Shown: positions 30,536 through 41,785, numbered from the stretch's first letter. The stretch is DNA of 64,000 nt from Coix lacryma-jobi var. lacryma-jobi (GCA_009763385.1 CM019824.1:146141705-146205704); one strand, 5' to 3'. Made by a program: numbers and translations. The notes: generated by a model not told the origin, from the letters alone.

Positions 30536-33500
30536 TGTTACACTCCAAAATTTCTGATTTTGGGTTGTGAGTAAAAAACACTAAATAAAATAAATAATTT
30601 TAATATTTATATAAAGTTGATCAAGTTTAGCTAGAGCTAGCACCACTTTAGTTGTAGTAAATTAAGAATTTTAAATTTTTGCTAAATTAATTTGACGGGT
30701 TTTTGTCTGATGTGTATTCTATGTTGTTTGACCTTGTGTTGTGAGTCCATAGAGTTTTCAAAACATGTTGGTAGGTTGTCTATCTATATCTGGTCCATTT
30801 TTGCTTTTTCCCAAAAATCAAATTTATTGTTCCCAACTCTATCCTCGTGTTGGTCCGTTTCCGCTTTTTTCCAAAAATCAAATTTATCATTCCCAACTCT
30901 ATCCTCGTGTTGGACTTTTCTAAGATCCTTTTCTTGTGTCCCAAATCACTTCTTTGAGTTCATCATCTATCATCATACCACTACAAACTTATTGGAAAGT
31001 TTTCTGGCTTTTTCGGAACATTTTCTAATTTTTCTGTGAGCAAAATCTAAATTTTAGATGCCCCAAAATATTTGTCATGAGCTTTAAGTACTTTATTTGG
31101 TTTCATCATATTCCAAAGTGTCTTTAAAAATTTTCCACAAATTTTTAGAGCTTTTGGAATATTTTCATGACTTAAATAACAATTCTAGACTTTTCTAGAA
31201 TCATTTTAATCCGAAAATTAATTAATTTAGAAAATAATAAATATCCGTTTTTCTAATTTATCCAAACCGTAATATATATACACTCCGATAAACTTTCGGC
31301 GAGCTTTTTCGACCAAACTATCGAGTTCTAGCGAAAACCATCGCCACCACGAGATAGGTCTCGTCACCCTCTACATCATTATATCTTTTTTTATAAATTC
31401 ATCACCGTTTTGTCATTTTCTCTTTTTCTCCTGTCTTTTTCGGCGAAAACCGTCACCACGACGAAGGTGTAGACCGCCGCTGGAGGCCGCATGGCCTTGC
31501 GTGCAGGTGCTCCTGCTGACCCTGCAGGGAGGCCACAACCCTGTCCGGCACCGCCGCTGTGGGCCCCGTGGGTCATTCGCGACCTGCCACACTGGCAGCT
31601 GCCGGAGTTGTTCCTTTCCCTTGTAGGAACAGCAGCAGCAGTTTTTCTTCTTCCATGGCTGTCATGGCAACGTACAGTAAAAAAGAAGACCAATGTTGAA
31701 GATGACCGTAATTACGAGTTTGCCACTGGTTTGTAATCTTCACCATTAAATCATCTAATCTTTGTTTTAGTCCAATTCAGTTGCGTTAGTTTCGTGTCGA
31801 CGCGCTCTACGCAGCAGTGATAACGTTTTTTCATGTCATATATTTTTTTCATATAAAGTTAAATATTAATTTAATTAAGAAGCTTATAACCGATTTATAA
31901 TTAAAATTAATATAGCTTTTGTACTTCGATATTTTATACACAAATGTTAACATGATTAATCACTAACATAAATATATTTCTAATTTAAAATTCGATTAGG
32001 CTAATTGTGATCATATACAATACGTTAGAATGCTCTCACATGTTTCTTTTGTTTACTAAGATAAAATTTAACTTGATTAAATTACATGACAAAATTTATA
32101 ATTAAAATATGATTAGTTTAATTTGTTCTTCTAAATTATATGTTTTATCTGATCTGAATTAATATCTTGTAGTGATCTTATTTAATTAAAATAAAGCAAG
32201 TTGGTAGTTCTTCCTTTTATAATATAAAACTTTCGTTAGATGTGTCTTCTAGTCATAACTCTATTTTAATCATTTCATACGATCTCACTTGTTTAATATA
32301 TTATTTTATCTTGTGTCGTGTGGTTCTTAGTTGTCCTTTTGTTGCTTGTATGTTTGGCTATGTATGGTGTTTGCTACGAGTAGACGGAGGACCGCTTATC
32401 GGCGCTGAAGATCAGAAGATGATGACCAAAAGTCGATGATGTGAGAATTGAGCAAGTATAATAGGCAAGTATAACATGGGACCATCCTTATTGTCTACTC
32501 AATTATAATTCACTATTCATGTGCATGTGTCAAATTTGCAAGCCATAGGTTTATCGAGATGATTCAACTCTATACCTTGCTACCATGGGATATATGCATA
32601 TGGGTAGATCTGCTAGTGATAAATTTTAATGTATGTGAACAAATGAGATGACTGATAATATGTGCAACACACAATGATAACTAATTTTTATGGTAATGTG
32701 AACATCTAACGTAGGAGCTTCGTGCTCCTGGCCCCTTAAATGATCTATCTGTGAGCAAAAGCTGGGACATACAGTACAACCGTGAAGGCTACATGGCTCT
32801 AGTTTTAGTTTAGTAAGAGGACCTCTCCTAGCTTGATGGTGGTTACCCATGAGGGCACAAAAGGGGGTTTGACGAGACATATATAGGATGACCACCTGGT
32901 CTCATGTGTATAGCCAGGAAGGAATGTGCCATAGGAAAGGAGGATTTCTATATCTGCTTGCCGACTAGAAACCTAGTGGCCACTGTCCCTTTGGAGGAAC
33001 CTTCGAAAGACTTCATAGTGTACCCTGCCGCAGTCCGCACTTCCTAGGTAGAGGTGATATGGGCTTTGCAAACCTTGGTACATGGGGATCACGGCTCATG
33101 AGTAAAGATGTACAACCTCTGCAGAGTGTTAAAAACTGTTATAACAGTCGTGCTCACGGTCACGAGCGGCTCAAAAAACTTGCAGGCTAATAAGTTTAAC
33201 AAATATACTTTATGTTCACGTTACGGATAATTTGTTAATCTTTGACGTGTTGCTCATAATATTATTCATGTGGTTTGAATGGGATTTAAGCACAACTTGA
33301 TGACTATATTATGCAAAAATATTGACCAAACTAAAAGTGCTAATCGCAGTGAAACTGTGTCTAGCCTTTTGAGCTTCATAACCTCATGTTGTATTTGCTG
33401 AGTACGACATGTGCTCACCCTTGCTATTTCCCCACACCCCAGTCTCCATCAAAGTCGCGCAGCGGAAGAAGAAGTGCTAGGCATATGTTACCCCCAGTCA

Positions 33501-33700
33501 GCTATCCTTGTGAAGAATGGAGCTTTAAGAGAAGATTAGTATATGTTCCGCTTAAATTTTGATGTAAGTGTTAGTTTTAACTATGTTTTCGATGTATAGA
33601 ACATTGTTTTTGATATGTTTTCCCTCTTTGGTTGTATGTGTGGACTTTCTAGGCACACATATGGCATATCTGGTTTTGTTCATTAAAATCGGGTGTTACA
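30536..33700 (+). repeat. Tekay/Del-type solo LTR
   Basis: It starts TGTTACACTCCAAAATTT and ends AATCGGGTGTTACA, so the termini are palindromic. It is flanked by TAGTA and GAGTA (4 of 5 matching). At 3,165 bp its length suits Tekay/Del LTRs. Several blocks match the minus-strand LTR at 58580-61528, such as CAGTCGTGCTCACGG at about 33144. A GC-rich patch lies at 31430-31680 and a two-copy 60-bp repeat at 30792-30911. Confidence 0.75.
30792..30911. repeat. 60-bp tandem duplication in solo LTR
   Basis: Two adjacent copies containing CCAAAAATCAAATTTAT and TTCCCAACTCTATCCTCGTG, with a few differences and an exact 60-bp step. Confidence 0.9.
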
Positions 33701-33705
33701 GAGTA

Positions 33706-34490
33706 CTATACACTCGGGTGGCGTGAACCCGGTCCAGTTTTGGAGGAACTAAGGTAAGGGTTGATATATGTGGGTCGGGGACCTGCATATATCGTGTCGT
33801 AAGGAAGTCCCAGCTGGGTTGGTAATCTGTTCGAATCAACGTTGCTCCTCGAAGAAGGAGACTCGACTCTCTGCCCTGCAACATAGTTAATATATGAAAT
33901 ATTTGAATTAAAACATATGTTGTAATGCTTAAATAAGTGAATGACTTAGATAGGTGCAAAAAATACACTTATGGATAACTTAATGCACCACAAAAACTTG
34001 AAAATAGGATCTACTGGTAGTAAGCTTTTCTACAAAACTTTACTTTATGCTAACACCAATATCTCCCTTAAAGCCTGCATGCCCTTAGAGTCTTTTCTTT
34101 AGTCGGGTAAGTCTTGCTGAGTACCCTTATGTACTCAGGGTTTGTTAATCCCTTGTTGCAAGTTAACCTCATCGACAAGCAGTGTTTGTTCCTGTTGTGC
34201 GAGTGTTTAGGTGGACGCTAGCCGCTTGCTGTTCATTGCACCCATGGGCAGGCTGATCACTTTGAGTGTCTTGCACTATGGTTAGTAATGTTATTCCCAC
34301 TTAGTTTGTGAGAGAGTTAGTTGTTATAAAAGAGTTGTAATCAATAGTTGTAATTCATTTGCTACCTTGCTCCGATATAATTGATCTACTTGGTGACTAT
34401 ATTGCTATTCTCTCTATAACAGTTGTTAGTGTCAATGTGGATGATTCGGAGTTCCCTCGAAGACACCTGATAGATCTTTCCAGTCATGTG
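33706..34490. other. Probable Tekay/Del-type LTR material, right part
   Basis: It includes AGTCGGGTAAGTCTTGCTGAGTACCC...TACTCAGGGTTTG (about 34115), a phrase common near the 3' part of Del/Tekay LTRs in grasses. No coding sequence. Confidence 0.45.
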
Positions 34491-34499
34491 GTACACGTG

Positions 34500-36223
34500 T
34501 GCGGCCGTCAGAGCTCCAGGAGTCGATGATGTGTGCATGTGGGGCCACATTATTGGGTGCTTCTGCCAAAAAATGCAGGTAGGGGTGGAGCTAAGAGGCG
34601 AGGGCAGAAAACCGTCGTGGTGCGGAGGCATGACGAAGCAGCCCCGGGTAAAATGGGAGCGGGGCGTGGGATGGGTATATATACCCTCACCCTCAAAACT
34701 AGCCATTAGAGGTCAAAAACTAGTTGTTACTGCCTGTACAGGTCTGGCACTGCCGCTCTACGAGCGACACTGTCGCTCGTCAACACGGCACTGCCGCAGG
34801 CCTTTGAGATAGCATACAGGTGACCTCAAGAAAAACGCGATAACATTTTACTCTAAACTCCGACTTCAGTGATCTTAGACTTTTCAGAAAGCTTGTTTTG
34901 AGAGCTATCCAACCCAACAGAGAACAAGCACTAAGATCAACAAGTGCAAATGTTGTGAAAATGTGTTTATCTCATGTTAGCACTCAGGTTCAGTTAGTTT
35001 GAGCACTTGAGACTTGTCTATGATTTGTATTGCATCCCCCTTGATAGTATGACATACCTATACCCAAGACAAATAGAATAGCTAATTTAACCACTTGAGT
35101 CTTCAATGCCTTCATATGTCATTTATTCTCAATATCACTTCATAAGGGGTTGCAATCATCTTTGTCTCCTTTCTTTGAGCAAACACACCTTGAGCATGTG
35201 ACATGATCCATTTCAACACATATGAGTTCAACTTCATGGCTTCAAGTCACTTACACCAATGATTTGATCTTTAACACAATTTGACTCATCATAGCTTGAT
35301 TAGTACCTCGACTCAATGCAAGTACTCTCTTCTTCACCTTAGCCATGGTATCTCGGTCTCCATTGACCTTCACCTCCGCTTAGTGCCTCCAAGCCCTTTC
35401 CTTGCTATTTTTACCCTATCAAGTCATACTCAAGTGACATCATATTAAGTATCCATTAAAAAACCATTTGTTCAATATTGTGATCATTGCTTGAACATCT
35501 TCTAGATTTGAATGTTGAGATCAATCAAGCTTCACATAGAGTGTCATATATGAATCAACATCAATATGGTCAAGCCAATTCATGATTCCTTATGTCCTCC
35601 TCATTTTGGATTGACACTCTATCTTCACACTTCTAGCTTGATCAAGTGCAAAGTGATTTTCCAAATCTCTATCCATACAAGAAAACCAAATCTAGAGATC
35701 GACTAATATCTGATATGAGCTGTGTCCTTCGTCAATTGGCCTTTGCTTAATATTTCCTCACTTATACATTATTGTTTCATTCTTCAACTTTGATCAAAAC
35801 TAGTCCACTATCTAACTCTCTTGTTCATGCAAAGAAGGCCATTCTTGAGACAAATCCACAATCATCAAGTCACGTCTCTTTTTCCATTTACCAAATATGC
35901 TTGCTTTCGCATGATGCTATGATATCCCACAACATATAAGCCATTTCATCAATATTCTATTTGCATTGTTGTCTTTTGCTTGAACTAGATTGTTTCCATA
36001 ATCTTCCAATACAACAATACATTGCTTGGTCTTCATTTCAACACCATGTAGAATGCCATCAAGTTTGCCTTCTTGTTGAACCTTTGATTCAAATCTTGAT
36101 ATGCAATATTCATGTGTAAGCAATATACTTAATTTCATGTTCAACATTTAGCAAACTCATTAGACCTTTAATTGAGTTGTCATTCAATTCATCAAAACCC
36201 ACTAAGAGCTAGATGCACTTACA
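34500..36223 (-). repeat. Sirevirus-type LTR, 5' portion (minus strand)
   Basis: On the minus strand it begins TGTAAGTGCATCTAGC...TTAGTGGGTTTTG, a start found in Sirevirus LTRs of grasses. It carries a TATA box (34671-34683) with a palindromic GC-rich array upstream (34740-34800). The 3' portion is missing or diverged to the left of about 34500. Confidence 0.6.
34671..34683 (-). promoter_or_regulatory. Putative TATA box of minus-strand LTR
   Basis: GGGTATATATACCC is a palindromic TATA context in the LTR. Confidence 0.5.
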
Positions 36224-36796
36224 GTAGGACAATAGGTCATGAGTTCGGATGACATACGGAATACGTAAAGCACGACCTAATACTATTGGAATCAGAATCT
36301 ATATTTATTTCACTAGACACGAATTGTTCTAGCTCGTATGTGCACGTGTCATGGAACGATTCACATATGAGACACAGCGAACATAAATGCAGTTTGGAAA
36401 GTAAAAGATATGACAAAAGAAAAAAGATTTTGGCTCATATATAGAAATGGTTTTCCCCATGCCGGGGTTAATTAGATATTAGAATTACAAATTTTTATGG
36501 AAAAATTAAAACTCTATATTTAACTCTCTGGACACATAAGTAGTATGAAAATTAAAGTTATGAGATATATGTACATGTAAATATTCCTTTATCTTACAAT
36601 GTTTGTAAAAACCTATCAAATTATATATTTTCGTTCGATACAAACTTAATTGGACACCATCGCATTACTTCAAAAATTAACTTATATTATGGATGTTATG
36701 ATCATCATAAAATTATTATTATAGACTTTGAATTTTATAGAAAGGATCAAACATAAATAGATGTATAACTTCCCTACTATTGTTTCCACTAATGTT
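36224..36796. other. AT-rich sequence, nothing recognised
   Basis: No ORF, terminal repeats or known motif seen on either strand. Confidence 0.3.
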
Positions 36797-36875
36797 AATA
36801 CTCTTTCTGTTCTAAATTATAATTAAGTTGTTTTATTTTTTTAGATTTATAGTTTTTGCTATGCGTTTAGACAGT
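36797..36875. mobile_element. Stowaway-like fragment
   Basis: CTCTTTCTGTTCTAAATTAT followed by GATTTATAGTTTTTGCTATG and GTTTAGACA resembles a Stowaway terminus and interior. Confidence 0.5.
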
Positions 36876-37478
36876 GGCGGAGCTCACATGATGCAGCTGC
36901 AGTACCACCAGTCAACTTCGCTGATCCTGCCAACGTCCCAATTCCCAACGCCCATCGGCCGTCGTCCCGCCCGACGACTCCGCACCATACCAAAACCGGT
37001 GCACTACTCTAGCCGGCACGGCACAAGTCGCACGACGACATTACTGGTCGGCATGGCCCGTCGTCCTGCAGGTGCCGCGTGCATGCTTTTGGACCAGATG
37101 GGTAACCAGAGATGACGTACGAGAGATCCATCCGCTAACTAGCACCGCTAGTGCTATAACGCCATGTACAACGCGTGTTTGGCTCCTGTCTGTATCCCGT
37201 ATATTTAGCAAAAGAAAAAAAATACCTTGACAGACTCTATTGAATGAGAAGAGAGAGCAGAGCCGTCTCTCGCGAGACTACGAGCTTGGCTCGTGCTCCT
37301 AGGCCCCGTCATCGGCGAAGGGACACGTTGTACGGGACACATTGTCTTTAGGCAAGGCACGAGATCCAACTGTGGCGTGCACGATTTCAGTTCTTTTGCG
37401 CCAAAATCCATTCCCTTCGCACCATATTTGCCACTCCATCTTTCGTTGGAACCTTGTTCCTAGTCGTCGGCACCGAAG
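36876..37478. other. Possible upstream region of the broken ORF at 37479
   Basis: GC-richer, repeat-poor sequence preceding an ATG. It holds short ORFs without known domains. A TATATTTAG at about 37200 could be a weak TATA. No firm promoter call. Confidence 0.3.
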
Positions 37479-37528
37479 ATGGCGAGTGCAAAGGAGAGAG
37501 CAGAGGTCAACGGTGCAGCAGCAACGAC

Positions 37529-38091
37529 CACTAGTAGAGGATGGGCCTTTAGTCCCGGGTCCTAGGGACCTTTAGTCCCGGTTCTGGACCCGGGACTACG
37601 GTTCCGGGACTAAAGGTTTGCCACAGTATTCAACCCGGGACTAAAGGTTTGGAATAAAAACGAAAAAATGTTGTGGCTGTGGAGATTCGAACTCAAGACC
37701 GCACAGTTAGCCTTCACGTGCGCGCGTTACCAACTGAGCTACACTACACATCTAACAGAATAGGATACTCCTTCTTTTTAAATTGTGTCTGGAAGGACCT
37801 TTAGTCTCGGTTGGTGTTACCAACCGGGACTAAAAGGTCCTTTAGTCCCGGTTGGTAATACCAACCGGGACTAAAGGTAGGACCTTTAGTCCCGGTTGGT
37901 ATTACCAACCGGGACTAAAGAACACTGACCCTTTAGCCCCGGTTGCCTCTCGGTTGCCTCGAGGAAAAGGAACCTTTAGTCCCGGTTGGTGTTACCAACC
38001 GGGACTAAAGAACTTTTAGCCCCGGACACAAAAATATTCGAGGCTAATGTCCGAATCTGTCTATCGCCCAAAGGCCATTTCTCTAGTAGTG
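37529..38091. mobile_element. CACTA MITE with CTTTAGTCCCGG subterminal array
   Basis: A 563-bp element with ends CACTAGTAGAGGATGGGCC and the reverse complement of CACTACTAGAGAAATGGCC, flanked by a 3-bp duplication GAC (37526-37528, 38092-38094). The interior has many inverted copies of TTTAGTCCCGGTTGGT / ACCAACCGGGACTAAA, the subterminal type of this grass CACTA family, and a tRNA-like segment. It has no transposase. Confidence 0.95.
37676..37756 (-). other. tRNA-like segment inside the CACTA MITE
   Basis: On the minus strand TAGCTCAGTTGGTAACG (box A type, 37725-37741) and GAGTTCGAATCTC (box B / T-arm, 37682-37694) are spaced as in a tRNA. The candidate anticodon arm (GCACG/TGTGC) has too long a loop, and the acceptor 5' strand does not pair with CCACAGCC. 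It is therefore a tRNA fossil or pol III-promoter-like unit, not a functional tRNA. Confidence 0.65.
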
Positions 38092-38198
38092 GACGGTGCC
38101 CAACGGCGCGACGACGGTTAAGAAGAGCAAAGCCGCCGCCAATAAGATGAGCTCGAACGCGGTGTCAACGGCGGCGTCGATCTCACATCTTTTTTCCG

Positions 38199-38268
38199 CG
38201 TTTTGGCTTTCACTCCGATCCGTTGCTTTTGCCGTGTTTTGGCTTTCGCTCCGATCCGTTGCTTTTGC
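38199..38268 (+). repeat. 36-bp tandem repeat in the exon-like ORF
   Basis: Two copies of GTTTTGGCTTTC(A/G)CTCCGATCC followed by GTTGCTTTTGC. It adds twelve codons without changing frame. Confidence 0.9.
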
Positions 38269-38374
38269 TACTAGTATAGCAACCAATTATTGTCATGGTC
38301 GTAATAATATTTATCTTATTTATGCTTTATCCGTTTTCAATCTTATAGCAATAAAATGGTATACAAAATGGTAG

Positions 38375-38769
38375 TCGTGATTGATCTCAGTTTTATCCAA
38401 AACATTAAAAGCTTACAGACAATGAAACAGACAGTCTGTTGTACATCCTGTCTTTATAACTATTTGTGTTTAACTTCCAAAAACTTACAGACAAGAGATT
38501 GTCTATGGGTTGAACATGCTCTAAGGGCGTCCACAGCAGTCCTAGCTAGCAGCTAACTAGAAGACTACACAATAATAGCTAGCAATGTAAAAGCCTGCTC
38601 CAAACGATTATCGACACAACGTATGGGCACGGCCAATGCGTCGTAGGACCCATCCAATTGTCATAAGTTGTACCTTATGTGATGGAGATTGACGCGTGTG
38701 ACTCAAAAAAATTAGTATATATTCCCAAGATACCCATATTTGCTGTCACACAGTCTTCAAAACACAATT
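38375..38769. other. Unassigned sequence with MITE-like piece
   Basis: CTCTAAGGGCGTCCACAGCA at about 38519 resembles a terminus of a grass MITE; the rest is unrecognised. Confidence 0.3.
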
Positions 38770-38968
38770 TTGACCTCTTTTTTTATAAAAATATTTATGA
38801 AAAATGATAAATGTATATTTTTATGAAAGTATTTTTTAAGACAAATCTATTCATATAATTTTCATATTTGCAAATTTAGAAACTTAATAGTTATTGATTA
38901 GTTATTGATGATTTTATATTTCCAATGTTTGATTCAAATCTTGTCTAAAACGACAACTGATATAGGTA
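38770..38968. mobile_element. Stowaway-like MITE
   Basis: It shares ATATTTTTATGAAAGTATTTT and ATTTCCAATGTTTGATTC with 10613-10760 and ends GTATGGAGGGAGCA. The left terminus is degraded. Confidence 0.6.
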
Positions 38969-39165
38969 TGGAGGGAGCAGTGAAGATGCATGAACTTCAA
39001 ACGAAAATTGTGATGGAGATACAAGCTTGATAGATGGAAAGATCCCCCATTTACTATTTTATTAAATCAGGTTGCGGCGCTATTGATTAGGAAAGACAAC
39101 TAAACTTGAGAGCATCCATCTTCATCCTTGCCGGCCGGTACACAGGAGTAAACACTGTGATTTGT

Positions 39166-39410
39166 TATGTCAATCTTAATGAAAGTTTTCATAGTGTTTT
39201 ATGAGTATTAAATATGCTGATATGTCACTGTATTGATGAAGAGAGAGATGAGAGAGAGTTTTATGAAAATAGAGATAGTTTTACAGGGATGAAACTATTA
39301 TGTACTGTTTTCAAAATATAGAGTTATTGAAAACTGTGACATAAAACGTGGTAAGACTATCTTTATATTTTTATGTCGCCATCATCGTCATCATCGCATT
39401 GAGACTGGCC
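39166..39410. mobile_element. TIR MITE (GGCCAGTCTCAATG family)
   Basis: It begins GTCAATCTTAATGAAAGTTTTC and ends GCATTGAGACTGGCC; the interior carries ATTAAATATGCTGATATGTCA and GAGAGAGATGAGAGAG as in its relatives. Confidence 0.7.
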
Positions 39411-39713
39411 TAAGGATGACTTATTTATTATTAGTAATCTCTAAAAAAAAGAAATTTTTATGGCGCATCATGAAATTAATAAGAGTCGTTCTTTCATCCA
39501 GATTAAATGCTTAAAAAATTAAAAGAATCTAATTAGAGGAACCTAAGTTATAGACCGAAACTAGAAACTACTCCGTAACTCGATCTGAATTTAATTCAAA
39601 GGGGTATACGTACTTCGTAGGTACGATGGGGTCGGCTCAATGTATTCAGTGCGCACCACCATCCTATTTCTACGAAGGGCACTCCCAATATAGAAACTAT
39701 CATAGTTTCTAAG

Positions 39714-39887
39714 CATGGAATTAAATAGCCCGCTATTTGTGCCGCTATAGCCCGAAATAGCTTGAAAAAAATTGTGCCGCTATTTGCGTTCATTCACAAT
39801 TCTGCCGTTATTTTACCGCTAAAGTCCGCTAATTACAGTTTATAAAATGCTAAACACTTTAGCTTTAGCTCGCTATTTAAAACCATG
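39714..39887. mobile_element. hAT-type MITE nested in the Pack-type element
   Basis: A 174-bp element with inverted ends CATGGAATTAAATAG and CTATTTAAAACCATG, flanked by a perfect 8-bp duplication TTTCTAAG (39706-39713, 39888-39895), the length expected for hAT. Confidence 0.85.
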
Positions 39888-39945
39888 TTTCTAAGACATT
39901 TTGCTGATATGTCAAGCGTTTTAATGAAGAGAGAGGAGAGAAAAC

Positions 39946-40293
39946 ATGGAAACCGTTTCTGAACGCATCAGGAGCAAGGGCGCGATGGTGAAGAAAGACC
40001 GACGATGGCGGGGCAGTCGCGACCGCTCGCCGCCGCTGCTGTGGCGCCCATGGCTGCGCTCGGTGTCTGCCCTTGTCATCCTTTCCCTGCTCACGATAGC
40101 CTCCTACCCCCACATGCGCCTCTCCATGCGCCGCGGCCTCTGCCTGGTGCTGGATCCAGCGCTACCATCAGCGGAGGAGGTGGAGGCCCGCCTCTTGGAC
40201 GAGACTCGCAAACTGGGTGTGTCCTCAGCTACACCATTGCAGCAAGGAGGACGGACTCCTGGTCCCACCTGGACAGAAGCCGATCGATCCTAG
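39946..40293 (+). CDS. Hypothetical captured ORF, 115 residues
   Basis: The family is not recognised. The predicted product has a basic N-terminal half (SKGAMVKKDRRWRGSRDR), one likely membrane segment (SVSALVILSLLTIASY, residues about 39-54), then a charged region (SAEEVEARLLDE). This is a type II-like signal-anchor layout. It lies entirely in the GC-rich centre of the Pack-type element, which suggests capture of a host exon. A second plus-strand ORF (40314-40682) follows and is less protein-like. Whether it is expressed cannot be seen. Confidence 0.35.
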   Translation: METVSERIRSKGAMVKKDRRWRGSRDRSPPLLWRPWLRSVSALVILSLLTIASYPHMRLSMRRGLCLVLDPALPSAEEVEARLLDETRKLGVSSATPLQQGGRTPGPTWTEADRS

Positions 40294-40788
40294 AGCGATG
40301 AGACACGGATCTGATGTTATCGTCTGTTTTTCTGGATGCAATTCGCAACAGCAGCTGCGTCTTAGTTAATCTCGGTGGAGAAGCACGTCACCCAGCACCA
40401 ACTGGTGTTCGCACATGGGAGATCTTCTCGCTAGTCTCTTCGGCATCATCATGCGAGCTAGCAACACCAACATGGTGTTCGCTAACGGCGGCACGGTTAA
40501 TATTGTATTCTGGTTTGCCCTTGCTCTATCTTCCTTTCATGTCACATGCATTTGTTCGTGTTGCCATGGTCATGGAAGGAGAAATGCAAAGGTCAAGCAG
40601 TCTGTGCGCATGTGGTGATGGACAGGGTCACAGGGAGGAAGAAAGCAGGAGCAGAAGATCCGGCGGGAGGATGGATAAATGATTGATAAGACTCAATGAT
40701 AACAAATTTGTAACGTACTGTAGATGATAGTTTCTTGATACGGAGTAAAGTATAGAAACTACTTATGGTTTCTGCATTAAGAGTGTCC

Positions 40789-41384
40789 AGGGGTATACGT
40801 TGGTAGGTACGATCGAGTTTGATCGCCCTCTATTGAGATTTACTTGAGACGGTTAAAACAGGTCGCCAACAGTTTAGATCTTTCTCGATGTCTCTCGTGA
40901 TAAATATACTAGGTGAAAGTAGAATAAGTAGACATAAGAGATAGGAAAAAATTTATTTCTTTGAATATTAATAATTATAATAACATACAACTCTTATGTA
41001 TATATAGTCCTATCAAGGTTCTAAGAGTTTGATAAGAACCTACGTACAAATATACTAGGACTAGAATTTCATCTTATCCTTTTCTTCTAGGACAGAGTCC
41101 ATATGTTCCACAACAATCCACATGTGTGATACCACGATACGCACATGCCTCGTTAAAAACACCATCCGAAAACTAGTAGAAAAATGGTTTTTGAAAAAAG
41201 AGTACATTGCATTCGTTAGTTGCATTGCACCTCATTAAAACCTTGTGTGAGAAACATTCAAGTAAAAACTCACATAGGACAAAAGAATACAAGTTTTAAC
41301 CTAGCTTCTTGGCTTCTATTCTTCGGGATACTATATTCTTCATGAATAGATATACATAAACTTCAATGTTTTAGCAAATATGAA
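40789..41384. other. Unassigned, copia LTR-like phrases
   Basis: CTCGTTAAAAACACC and CCTCATTAAAACCTTG resemble the CTCGTTAAAAACC motif common near the end of some copia LTRs. No LTR boundaries found. Confidence 0.3.
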
Positions 41385-41785
41385 GGTCAGTCTCAATGGG
41401 GGTTTCATGGGAGTGTCATGCACATTAAATAGACTGTCACATCATCTGATTTACACTTTTTGCATGAAACTCTGAGGAGAGAGAAGACATTCGTTTCATC
41501 CCCACGACACGACCTGGACGACGTTTCCAAGACCGTGAAACTCGAACGAAACCGGCGTTGAGGGGCTTGGACGTTTCATTGCGAGGCAGAGGTGAGGCCA
41601 CGGACGCATGCGCGAGCGCCGACCATGCGCAAACAGAGATAAGATAAAGGCATGTGGGACCTATAAATAGTAAAATAATCTATAAAACCGTGAGTTGAAA
41701 CTTTGCACTGTGGGAGAGCTCTGTTTCAATGTACAAGTTTCGTATGTTATAAACTGGGAGGTGAAACTACCCATTGAGACTGGCC
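41385..41785. mobile_element. TIR MITE (GGCCAGTCTCAATG family)
   Basis: Left end GGTCAGTCTCAATGGGGGTTTC; right end is the reverse complement of GGCCAGTCTCAATGGGTAGTTT. 401 bp, GC-rich centre, no coding motif. Confidence 0.8.

Larger units (their letters stand above)
37479..38374 (+). pseudogene. Exon-like ORF disrupted by a CACTA MITE
   Basis: An ATG at 37479 in an acceptable context opens an Ala/Lys-rich frame (MASAKERAEVNGAAATT...) that is cut at 37528 by the CACTA MITE. Right of the MITE, after one copy of the 3-bp GAC duplication, the frame continues as PNGATTVKKSKAAANKMSS and stays open to the stop at 38372-38374. Only the far right part is hydrophobic. A 36-bp tandem repeat (38199-38268) keeps the frame. 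I do not recognise the family. It may be a first exon or a captured gene piece. Confidence 0.45.
39677..40788. mobile_element. Pack-type TIR element carrying host-like sequence
   Basis: A 1,112-bp element with imperfect inverted ends GGGCACTCCCAATATAGAAA and the reverse complement of GGACACTCTTAATGCAGAAA. Its outer parts (CTGATATGTCA...AATGAAGAGAGAGGAGAG) resemble the small MITEs at 39166 and 41385. The centre is GC-rich with ORF-like sequence. A hAT MITE is nested at 39714-39887. Similar text (GGGGTATACGT...GTAGGTACGAT) flanks both sides, which may be a duplicated host segment. Confidence 0.6.

Noticed and set aside
37676..37756. Functional tRNA gene
   Set aside because: The acceptor stem does not pair and the anticodon loop is too long; kept only as a tRNA-like segment.
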